From: Acanthaster planci | Lineage: Eukaryota; Echinodermata; Asteroidea; Valvatida; Acanthasteridae | Direction: 5' to 3' | Assembly (NCBI RefSeq): GCF_001949145.1 | Contig: NW_019091532.1 | Span: 418,264-482,263 of the forward strand | DNA length: 64,000 nt | Part shown: positions 27,301 through 39,300 of the stretch, in pieces | Layout: the number at the start of each line of letters is the position of its first letter | How positions within the stretch are numbered: the first letter of the stretch is position 1 | The notes under the pieces: generated by a model | What the model was told of the DNA's origin: nothing | Seen by the model: the letters and a program-made list of their open reading frames with translations, nothing else | The model's database searches: none | Program-made: the position numbers and the translations under genes

Positions 27301-30300
27301 CCCCCCCCCCGACAAATGTTTTGTGTTCTTGTTGGCTGTCAAACAATTGTTCGTGCATTGTGGATAGGTTGTTGGAAGTGACTGCTTTTCAAATTATTTT
27401 TATACAATGTGGTAAGTTGCTTGATTTACACTATCAGAAAAGATAAGGCTACTCATAACATCAAAGTTTAAAAATATTAAAATATACTTGTAAGTAAATG
27501 GATAGATGATATTTTGCAGGAGTAAAACAATATTGAACACTTTGTATTAGCACCTCCCCCCCCCTCATAGCTTGATCCGTGACAATGATATTGCTGCTCC
27601 ACAAAGCCTGGAGAGCATCCCAAATGATTGTTGATGTGGTGAAAGTGTCGCCTTGGGTTTTCAAAAAAAGGTCTAAATTTTCAATGAATGTGCCTTTTTA
27701 AAATTAATCCGAGTGGGAAAGAAATTTTGAGAGCCAGGGCAGACCCCATGACATTGAAAGGTAAAGAAGGTGTCAAATTAATTTGAAAAAAATTGAGTTC
27801 TTCTACCCCCGTCGTTCTTTTTTTTTTTTTTGGTTGTCCCCTGAACTTTACAAGTTAAGTCTCAAAGGCCATTCAACCTGACAAGCACATATGAATATAT
27901 TGTATGAAATCTCCACCACATCAGTTTTCTCCTCTAAGTTAACATCTGTGTGTGAATCTGAATGCCAGACAGTTAATCCCTTGTGATCATGTGTCACTTC
28001 AAATAAGATGAGTCATGTCTAGGTTGGCGTCAAGGAGACCCAAGCTAGATATTAAAAAGTTTTGGATGTTGTCAATCATGGAAACAAAAACGTACACCAA
28101 AGTTACCTTGATTTATTGGAGGACATGCCCCGTCTACAGCATACATGCATTTATGAGGAAAATAATCAAAATGCTGATTAGCTTTTTGTATTTTTTTAAA
28201 GGTTTTCAGGAATGTAAGCTTCATCTTTGATGTGGAATGTTTCAAAAATGGATACAAAATGTGTTGCATCAATCAAGAATTTTCGCTGTCCCACTGCATT
28301 TTCAAAACTCTCACGTTGTTTGGGGTATAAATGTAATATCCCTCGAAATGGAGGTTCAATCACCAACAAGAATTTTCATTGTCCCACAACATTCCCAAAC
28401 ATTCACCTTGTTTGGGGTATAAATGTCATATCCCTGAAAATGTTTCCGTAAAAGCTGTAGGTAAAAGTAGACATAGGAGGGATGACGATGACTCTTCGTC
28501 TTCAGAAGAGGACAATGACGATGATGACGATGATGATGACGAAGATGATAACAGGAGGAGGGACTATGATTCTGCTGGCTCTGTGGACTACTTTTCCATG
28601 TGTACGTTCCTGTGTCTTTCTTCCAGAGGCATGCATGCCATTATGAGTCATACTTATTTCACAAATTAGAATGGTAGCTTTACTCAATCCTGCAGACAAG
28701 GAATGAATCCCAGGTGTTGTCTGTCTTTTATAATGAGTTTTTTTTCCCTTCTGAAGCCACCTGCCAGTCAGTCACAAAGGTGTACTGTGGACGTCCACTT
28801 CCATTTTTTCCCGCTCTTTTATTGGTCAATCTGTGAAGTGCAGCCTGGTGTCCTTTTATTTGTGTCAGTATTGTTATCCTTTTGTAGGATGCTCTGTTAT
28901 TTGGGCGGTGTCAAATGCACTCTCTTTGTTTTCAATATGTTCTGTATACGTATAGCTGGAGAGTTTCCGACACATGGTTACGGTATAAACTGCTTCTTAT
29001 GGAAATATAGCATGCAAGAACCATTTTGAACAAAAATAAAGGAATATAAATGCACTCTTACTGTAAATCATTTTGAGTTCCTGTATTTCATGACAGTGGG
29101 TACTCTTTTCAGAAAAGTCTGAGACAAATAGTAATTTGGAAACAACAACAAAAAACACAGAAGCGCTTCGTCATACACTACTATATATATACATTGCTCT
29201 ATGATGTATACATGGTTGCTAGTTCACCAACCTTATCCTTACACAGCTGCTTGTAACTATTAGATATGTGGAGGTCATGAGCCTCACTAGAGGATGCGTC
29301 CCTGGGCCAGTGACCAAACTCCCACCTTAGAACCTCTGATGATTCAATTACAAGTCACAGACTGTTCTGTCTGCTCCTACAGTCTCCAGTCATGTTCATG
29401 AATTCTCGCAAGTCCACCAGAAGTCCTCAGTCAGAAAAAAAAAGAGACAGAAATAGGATACATTTTATTTCCAGCAGTGGAAGCATATCCGAACCAGATT
29501 TCCTTCCACTTTGTCAGTTCCAGCAGCTCAAAAATGCACCTTCTAGCCTTTAGAGGGACTTAATGTTGCGATGAAGCACGGGAGTGGTTCCTATCAAGAT
29601 GTTGACAGTTTCCCTTGGAATTTGTGGACGAGCACAGCATGGAGGCTGTAACATTGAATTTCGACTCCTTCAGAAGGTCAAGCAAGTCAATCTAGTGGCT
29701 TCCTTAACATGTTGATACTAATGTCCAAATTGTTGGAGAAGAGGCTGGGAAATCAAAGCCAGGATCAGTTTGTGACGTCACTGCTGCTAAACTTGGTAAA
29801 GTTCAAAGCAACTGGCTTCCAAATACGGTTGAGTGTTGTGCCTGCTAAGGTACTCAGTGCTATCATGTAATAATGATAAGGTGTGGATGTAAACACTGGA
29901 TTATATTTTGATTAAGTAAGTCATCAGGTTGGTTGAGAGATTGGGGTCAAAACATCGGATAGCATAATGGCTTTTCATTCTGTCAGGGAAATAAACACAC
30001 CAGCAAACAGAAAATGTCACAGACTTTAAAGTAGACCTGGGTATGTTTCCCATTACATGTATGTGACACTGAATTGCTTGGCTGCAACTTGAAATTATGT
30101 ACAAATCTATGGTTGTGGCTGCATCCACTTCCAATACAGTAGTGCGTTATTTGAGCCAAAGCCAAATAATTTGGGAGGTAGCTTTACCCTCCAGATGGTA
30201 TCATATCTTAAAACGATTGATGGCACAGAGTTGCTAGTGTTTAACATTTAGTGCTGGCCTTTGATGGCTATAAGTAGCTTTGAATGAAATCCGTCACAAG

Positions 30301-33300
30301 GACTGTAAAGATTACTCCAGTGGGACAAGCCTTGTCCGGCTTTAAGCCTTAGCCTGTTGGTGTTTTCTTCACTGGAAATTTAGTATGTGGGCAGTATAAT
30401 TGTGTTGTTGAGATATGCAGTTTTCTTTTGCAACTGTGGCAGTCATATTGAAGAATGCTGTAGACTCAAAAGCTAGATAGGTAATATCCTTGATTGTTTT
30501 CCAATAGTGCACCAGCAGTAGTTGTAATGGTGAAGTTGATGATCACTGTCCCACATTTGGCAAAGAAAATTTGAAGTCTGTCCATATTTTCATTTTGAGA
30601 ATGAGTACACTTGTCAGTTGTCTTCTTGATTTAAATCAGTGTAAGTGGGCCTCATGCAGTTCTGTCCCTCTTCAGTTTAAGTTGGAGCAGGATCACCCTT
30701 TAACTTTGTCTGGGACTCGCCCAGGATTTATTTTCCCTGCCGATGAAACAGTTCCTCCACCCCAACAGCTTGTCTCTTATCGCTCGATGAAGATCCTATT
30801 TCCATGCAGTCTAGACGCACCCTGTGACAAAGCAGACCCTGAGTTGCATCCTGTCAGATTTTGCTTCCCTGAGACAGAAAGAGAAAAATCCCGTATTCTG
30901 AGCAGTGGTTTCAGTCTTCAGAGATTAACTGTAATGAGAAAACTGCAGGAATTCTCTAACTGTGCCGTTCTCATTTACGTCATAAAAGCACGGAAATGGC
31001 AAAACAAATTGTGTCACACTGTGGCACCAATCAAGCAGCGATTGTGGTTTTGTCCAAACCCCCAATTTTTTTCCTTTATCGGAGGGGCACTTCTCTTGTG
31101 ATTTTCAATTTCTCCAATATGAGAAAACATGTTGACATGTAGACATGCTTGCAGGAATAATATTTAGCTGGCAAAGCAAAAAATATGATTGCCGGGAACA
31201 AGAAATGTAAGCCTTAAGCTGCGATGCATGCTCAGGGTATATTTTTCCTGATACTTGAGACTTGCGTTAAAAAACAGCTGGTAATTTTCAGAGTTATGCT
31301 TCTTGTAAGCTAGACTTGTGGTGGCACCATTTATACATTGGAATTATCTCTTTTGGGTAGAAATATGGTTCTAATGGGAACTGGTGGTTTGGGATTAACA
31401 TTTACATGTATGGTTGCGAGTTATGGTTGTTGACTGGTATTTTACCACTATTTTTGAACTGCATATTTTTGCAACTAGACAATCCTGAAAGTCATCATTT
31501 GATCCAAAAGGTTGTAAATTGTCTGCCTATGTTTTCTGCTCGTAATGAATTGAAAAAGGTCCTATCGTCTATTACTTAATTGTTCTCACAATGTTTGCGG
31601 GAAAAAAAATCCATTTCTTATTTGTCTATGAATAACTTTTTTTTAAAGGTTAATGTGGCTCATATGTACATGTACCTTACGTGTCCTGCGTATTTGGTGT
31701 ATGACTAGAAGGAAGTGGTCTTCTAAAAATAATGCTTTTGTACCACAAATCTGACAAGCTTCTGAAATAGCAACATCAAGACGTGGCCAAAGTCCCAATC
31801 CTTTCCACCTGCAGCCATCAGGAAATTACAGTCATCAGCTGAACCTTCCGGAAGTGAAGACAAGTTCTCTTTTACAGATGTTAACATATCCAAGCTATTT
31901 TTTTTCTCTCAGTTTGTCACCAAATAACCTTGTCTGTTTTAGTTTGCCTCACTTGTGTGCACAGCTATTTTCTCCCCAAAACATTGTTTTGAGGTTTCCA
32001 CCACCAACTTTCTCACAAACTTTCTTTGGTCTCCTTTGGTTCAACTCTGACCGCATTTCATCCATTTCATCTTTTTAACAAAAGATATGCTTTAACATAA
32101 TATGCAAATAAGTCTCTTGCTTAAGTAACTGAAATCTCTTAACTTGGTACTAACTTTGATATAGTCAGTGCTGTGAGTTGACCTATATACATATATGAAC
32201 AGCAGAGTTATAGTTGAGAATACTTAAAGATTCACAAGACCAGCACAAGACCAGCACAAGACCAACACAAGACCTCCAGTCTGAATTCAAGTCACAAGCT
32301 ATTCAAATGAACTGCAACAAAAGCATTCCTTTGTCATTGTTCACCCTGTAACTTATGCATGGTCTTATGTCTGGTCTTGTGTCTGGTCTTTTGATGGTCT
32401 TGTGTCTGGTCTTGTGTCTGGTCTTGTGATGGTCTCGACTACATTACTGATGAACAAGGCCTAATTTCATGGCACTGCTAATGGCAAGCAAAAAAATTGG
32501 CACTTACTTTAGCAGAAAATTCTGTGCTTACGGCGAACGTATTTCACAGGTTAGCGAGGAATTTTGGCTTGTGTGCATGTGTTCATCCAGTAACTAAGGA
32601 TTCTGTACTAAAAGGTCAGCGCAGAATTTTTCTGCTAGCACAATTAGCACAGAGTGGAAATGGTGAGCATAACATTCTGCTGTAAGCAGTGCCATGAAAT
32701 TGGGCCCAGCCTTGAACTTTAACATAACTTTGTCATTAATATTGCCAGTTTTTGCATTGAGTCCTTTTCTTAGTCCCCAAGTGTGCCGAGACCTAGACCT
32801 AGCTCTAGACAACAGATTTGGACACGGTATAGGTACGCTGTTGAATGAGCACTTAGAATGCAAAGAACTACAACTGGTACGGCACACAACATTTGTTGCC
32901 AGTTGCCATAGCATTGCAAAAAGTGTTGAAACACCGAGGGAAATACGGAAATGCTTGACTTCCTGCCCTTGTGCAAGGACTTAGAATTTGTTCAAACTGT
33001 TTGTCACAATGCTATTATACACACCATAATCACAAACCAAAAGAGCTCTCACCACACTTTCCACTTAGAGGAGCTTGCATCTTCTGTCAGGGTACAGTTG
33101 TTAAACTCAGGAAAAGGACTCTGTAATAAGACTGACTGTAATAGATTGAACTGATCCACTCACGGCTGCTTGCTGTCTGAATGTTTATCTAATCCAAATT
33201 AATATGACTGACTCCCTGCAATTTTTAAAGAAGAATACTGTAACTTTTTCTTCTCATCCCGAAGTGCGAGGTCCTTATTTCCCCCATTCCGTATCTTACA

Positions 33301-36300
33301 GACACTGATTTTGCACCCAGCAATCCGTGCCTAGTCGACAATGGCGGGTGCGACCAGCTGTGTGAGATACGACATGGCAAGTCGCATTGCCGCTGCAGAG
33401 TGGGCTACAAAATGTCCAAAAACAAAGTGAACTGTGTTGGTAAGGACACCCCCTTACCCCAGATGAGCATCCCTCGATTGATGCCCCAAGAATCTTTGTT
33501 TTAATCCAGAGTGAAAAATGCCTGCCCCTCCAAAAAAAGTTAACTTGTTCATCATGACTCAACATTTTATCGGGATTACAAAACATTAAATGCACAGCAG
33601 TTTTGCATTGGTGTTATACAACGTTTTCTTTATTTTTGTAAAAAGGTGTCAAACATTTTGATGAGTGATAAACAGGCGTGCCAAAAAGTCCACGCATTTT
33701 GACACCAACAAGGTCCTTTGATCTTTGTGATTATGAAGAATGATTTTTCACTGCTAGAGCGATATTGCCTAATGAGTGCCAGAAGAGTTAATCAAATAAA
33801 ATGTGTGAAGTTTCTTTGCATGACAAATTAGTATATAGTGAAGGCATTCTAATATGACAGTATATCTAGAAGAGGCAACTTGTCCCACCAGTTTTTGGCA
33901 AAGGAGTGAGTTTTTCTTTCATTTTAATGAAGCGACGATGCAGTTTTTCAATCCATTTGGCAGTGGATTCTCACAGCAGATATATGTCTGTGGTAGTTCT
34001 CCCAAAACAAATATTAAGGTTCAAATACTGCTAGCCGCAACCTTTACCTCGTGAAATGACGCTTGAAGATTTTTTGGATGGGCACTTATCGTGAATCTAA
34101 AAGTTGAGCGGTAGAATAAAGACGTCAGCACAGATTGGCAACCTTCACTAGATTTTCTGCTTTCCCACGTTTCTGGCAGCTCATACCTGATTCCACAAAA
34201 GTTTCAGCAAATTCAATGTTCCAGACAACACAAACAAACCGCATCCCCGAAATAAAATGTGCGGGGAAGTGTATGGCAACACTTCATTACAAGCCACTTC
34301 CACTCACACGTTAAGGCCCTTTTAATCACATCCTGAAACTGAAGGACGCGTTCACAAAGGCTGCATTTTTGAAAGGTTAAATTATTGTAAATGCAACATG
34401 TTTTCCCTCCAGGCCCCCCCCCCTGTTCAGGAATCACTTGAAAAATTACCCTGTCACTCGTGTTCCATGTTAAATCCTTTTTCCAGACTTTCAACTGTGT
34501 GTGTTTAATCATTCCTTTGGCCAAAGCGACCTTGAGTTGTTCAGTTCAGAAATGAAATTTGATGGCAGGGCTGCCAATATTCACCCAAAAAGAAGAATGT
34601 AAATTGGGAGCTTGTTCAAAAGTTGTCATTGTTTGCTTGATTAGCTGGCACATGTATAAAGGTGGCATGCCAGTCTGTCAGAGTTCACAATTGTTCTCTC
34701 TGCTCACACACCAGTTTTTTCTCCATATCCAAAAAGGATGGATTAGGGGATATTAATTACCTTTTGGTGAAGTAGGGTTTACTGAAAACTGATCCTTTCT
34801 AAAATATAAAGAAAGGCTTGTGTTGTTTGATCTGTGCATGAAAGTATGGGTCTAATGCCCAGTCCGTGGAAGTGTACAGCCTCATGTTGGTTAACTTTTC
34901 TGGTTATTGTAGATAGGAATGAATGTGCCTCAGATGATAGATGTGCCCAAATCTGTGTCAACACCGAGGGCAGCTACCACTGTGAGTGCCAAAGAGGCTA
35001 CCACTTAGCTGCTAACGCCTGGGCATGTGTTGGTAAGATCTTAGAACCAATATAATACGCTCAGTGCAGAAAAGCACTGAATGTATTTGCTAAGCAAAAG
35101 CTGGATGCCAGCCAAAAGGCTATGCATTCTATACTCTCCTGTGACTGATTCTCTGGTCTGCTGTCTTTACCTGGCATACAGCTATGTTGGACAATTGTTT
35201 CTCTACATAATAATGGAGTCTGCTTTTTCTGATGCCAACATCACAGCCATGTTTTTGCCTACCAGTGGCTGGTAGAAGTACGACTGGCCATCAGCACTAA
35301 AGGAAAACAGTGCACTAAGTTTAAAAAATCTCCTGCTGCGATCAATACTTGGTAGGGTTATTTCTTGTCAGTGAATTAGGAATTTGCCAAAAGATTATAA
35401 GTTCAAACAACCTGTTCTTGATTAGGACTGCCACAACACACCTTGTGTAAAGTAACAAAATGTACTAAATATGGTCAGGTTTGGCTCTCACTCAGTTGGT
35501 AGTGGTGTTGGTTAGCAGGAATAGACTTACATTTTGCACTTGTTTTAACCTCAATAAATTAGCCTTTACAATTAGGATTTCTTAGACCCTTGCTTAAAGA
35601 CTGGTTCAACATCAGGCTGTCGTGTAATAAATTCTTGAGCTGAATTTGAAGTTGCAATATATGAATGTAATTCTGATTCTGTTGTAGTCTGATACTTTTG
35701 CACTGTGGAAAGTTTTCAGTGGCCTTCTTGAGTGGCTCACTTGTTTTCTTGTTGTTTGTTTTTGAAGATGTTGATGAATGCCGGGTCGGCAATGGTGGGT
35801 GCCAGGAGGTGTGCCGCAACATCATAGGCTCTTACACTTGTGAATGTGCCACCCCTGGTTCAGAACTGCTCGCGGATGGTCGCAGCTGTGGGGGTAAGTA
35901 CAGCACATCGAAAAGCCCAAAATAAAATGGGAGAGGCTTTAATTAGTTCGTTTAGTTGGAGTGTTGTTGTGCTTGGATGAGCTAATAAAGATAGGTCACT
36001 TTAGATTTCTTCCTATATATGTTTACGTGTTTGCGATATTTGATTAGAGCTTTTTGAGTGTCAATCAAACTGAAACTGATTCATAACGTGAGGTTCATTA
36101 TTGTCCAAAACTTTAAGAGATGATTCGAGGCTTTTAGCTCAGGTTCCAATTCAAGCAAATATCTTTAACAAGTTTAGTTTGAGGTCAGTTCAGTGACTCC
36201 CAGGAGGAAGCCACAAATAACGAAATGATGTGACTCAAGTCGCCAATTTTGCCAGTTTCTCCTGGGGCTGTCCCATGACCTGCATCTCATCAGAGACAGA

Positions 36301-39300
36301 AGCTGAAGCAGTTGTTGCAATATTTTCATTTTTAGCATTTGTTTGTGTTTTAAGGCTTTCTCTCAACCTCTCTGAAAAGTGTCCATTCAGAAAAATCACT
36401 CTCCGGAGGGAGAGTTTCAACCCTCTCCTGCAATTAAACTTTTTGACATAGAACCAAACTTGAATGATTACAGCCTCCCTGAATTTCCACTGGGGACATC
36501 AACTCTGGGGTAGGGTTCATTGTGAGTGTAATGTCATGTATACATATCTGTTTAAAAGTCACCAGGGTTTTCTCAGTATGGCTTTACCAAGCACACAACC
36601 AATTTTTGTCAGATGTGCTCCTACACACCTGTTTTTTTATATATGGTGCTGACGGCTTAAGTATGGTACGCACTGTATTACCAAGGTCCTTTTTCCATTT
36701 TTATCACTATTATGAGATTTACCTCAAATTGTTCAGGTTGTAAAATGCTGATGAGATCAAAATACTTCTGTTAAAAAAAATGGAATTTGCTGACCCAAAG
36801 AAGCAAAGTCTTCAAATAAATCAAAGTCAGGTAGCTTTGTTACAGATGCATGAACACAATAAGGATGCTGACAAACTTGTTTTGCATCGTCAGTTGCTAT
36901 AAACCCTGTAGCTAGACAAAGTTACCCAATTTATCTCTGTTTTTCATCTTGTACACTTTCCATGTTTCAAAAACATCCGCTGTTGCTTTTTTTCATTCAC
37001 AGTCAAGGCCAACTGCCGGGTAAACAATGGCGGCTGCAACCATGTCTGCCATGAGAAGTACAACGGGCGATACTGCTCTTGTCATATCGGATTCCTCCTG
37101 GCCGAAGATGGGTTCAACTGCACAGGTATCTGGCATTTCTTCCCATCTGCTCTTCCTGTGGGGCTTAAAGACAACGTCTGGACATATTTTCTGAGATGAT
37201 TTTTTATGAAGTCTCATTACATTAACCATTATTGAGGGTTTTCCAATAGCCAGCTCCATGTTTAGCTTGGCCAGATTTGTCATCCCTGGCTCTGAAGTTG
37301 GTAATAAGCCACCGATAAGAGATTGGCCCATTTTCATGAAAGTGTGAACATTTCAGGCATACAAGCAGTTTTGATGTTCAGAGATGAAGTTGGCTAAAAA
37401 ACCCCATGTTTTGGGACCCTCCCCCTCTGCATCTAACAGTGGTATTTTTGAGGCCAATCCACCTTTGTTTTCCCTCTCCATTTTTAGCTTTACTGCTAAT
37501 TCATTCATGGTATTGATGACCAATTTTCAGATATTGACGAGTGCCAGCATGAAGGTGGCATTGGCATTATGGGCCACCACTGCAATCAGCTGTGTATCAA
37601 CACACCGGGGAGTTACTACTGTGACTGCAATGAGGGGTTCGTGCTCAGCCCCAATGGTCGTGTTTGCAAAGGTCAGTGACCTGAGCACTGATGTGGTGAT
37701 CAGCAGTTGATTAAAGATACACAGATATCGTGGATACATTTCTTTAGTATGGAAGAGCTTGTGACTTGGGTAATTCTGTGTTGTGGGTGGTTTAAACAGT
37801 GGTCATTTCGTGAGACTTTCTCTCAGTTAATTGCTATATCTTGAACAATTATGGGTCCCTTTTTATTTTTTTCTTCACCTGAACTATGTTACTGTGTTTT
37901 ATAAGTTTGTTTACATGAGGAATGAAGCAAGATATAATTTTTTTAAATCTTTATATCACGTACCTAAAACAAGCCCTTCCCATTTTGCCGACTTTAAGGG
38001 CATCTTGTTTTCATTACTGAACATGATACTCCGTCAAAGGATGTTGGTCACTGCCACCACATTCACGATGACTCGTCAATACAGTGCTTTGCCCACATAA
38101 ACCCTCGTGTACCCCCTCCCCCGACCTAGACATTGATGAATGTGCCACGGAGCTCAGTAACCAGTGTCATCACAGCTGCATCAATTTCCCCGGGGGTTTC
38201 CGCTGCGAGTGTTTCCAAGGGTTCAACCCACAGTACACAGCCGGCGCCACGCGCTGCGTTGACATCGACGAGTGCGACCCGCAACCCGAGGACTGCCACA
38301 CCTGCAACAATTTTGATGGCGGGTATGTCTGCGGCTTTTCTTTTTTAACCCCCATAGGTTCTAAGGCATACTATGGAATCAGACAGTGGGATAAGCAATG
38401 GTGTAAAGATGTAGGAGACTCACGAAAATAGAATTTCAAGAGAGACTGTGATGAGTTATTCCTCAGCCATATCTTGTTTGTATTCCCTCGACAGTACTGA
38501 TGCTGTTCTACTGAGGACCTCCATTGTCCTTGTCAATTGCTCCTGTGTTGTCTTTTTGTGACTTTTGTCTCATAAGGCTTGCGCACAAAACCTTCCCAGA
38601 ATGCATTTCACAGAACCGAAGTAAAATGGTAGAACAAAGTTGACATTTTATAACTCATAGTACTGCCGACAAAGGAAGCATGTGTTCTGTAAATATCCCT
38701 CAAGATTCAAAATTATTCAGTTCTTGAGGCGGCTACTTGTTCTTCTTGATCAGGAAGAAATCCTTGTGATATCTTTTGCTGTCAATGTCAGTTAGCTCTG
38801 AAAAGTGGCTCATAGAGAATTTTGGTGTAATAAGTCCCATGTAAGTTGACAGACATAGTATTGTCCCAGTACATGCATGTTCTTTACATATCCAGCAAAT
38901 GTGAGTTTAGTCATCCATTGTCAGTAGAGCCTCGGAGGCAAAGCTTTGATTTCAAGTGTCGTGCCTGGGGGAAAGAGTCACATTCATGCATTGTATGCAA
39001 TATCTTGATGACAAAGCATGTAACAGACAATTGTACTCCCTGCCTTTGATTTGTCAGATGTCAACTAAACTAGTCCCAAGTTGTGACTCACAACCAGAGG
39101 GTCAAGGGTTCAAATCCAGCTGTTGGCCATCAATGGTAGCCTTGGGCAAAGTCGCTTCACCTCTTCTTGTTTCTTTTCGCACTGGAACAACCTGCAATGG
39201 ACTGGCATTCCATCCAAGAAAATTTATTCATTGCTTAGTTGCTTCCTGCCCAGGAAACTGGAGATAAATAAAGGCCTGGCTCAGGCTTTGTAACTTTGAG

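Larger units (their letters stand above)
26059..28460 (+). other. Intron 5 with fold-back element
   Basis: No exon-like sequence is seen. It holds a long fold-back element (26580-26913), C-runs near 27301 and 27558, a T-run near 27820 and a 93-bp tandem duplication that runs up to the acceptor of exon 6. Confidence 0.6.
28602..33301 (+). other. Intron 6 (4.7 kb), MITE-bearing
   Basis: The longest open frame here (30571-31101) shows no domain, repeat or splice logic and is probably chance. Recognisable contents are an inverted array of 11-12 bp units (32233-32435) and a MITE (32458-32706). Confidence 0.6.

Noticed and set aside
28502-28699. Minus-strand frame rich in Ile/Val opposite the Asp tract
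   Set aside because: It is the mirror of the GAY repeat (ATC/GTC read in reverse), not an independent membrane peptide.
30571-31101. 176-codon plus-strand open frame in intron 6
   Set aside because: It shows no domain, no signal peptide and no splice logic, and the composition looks like translated intron; length alone is not enough in 64 kb.
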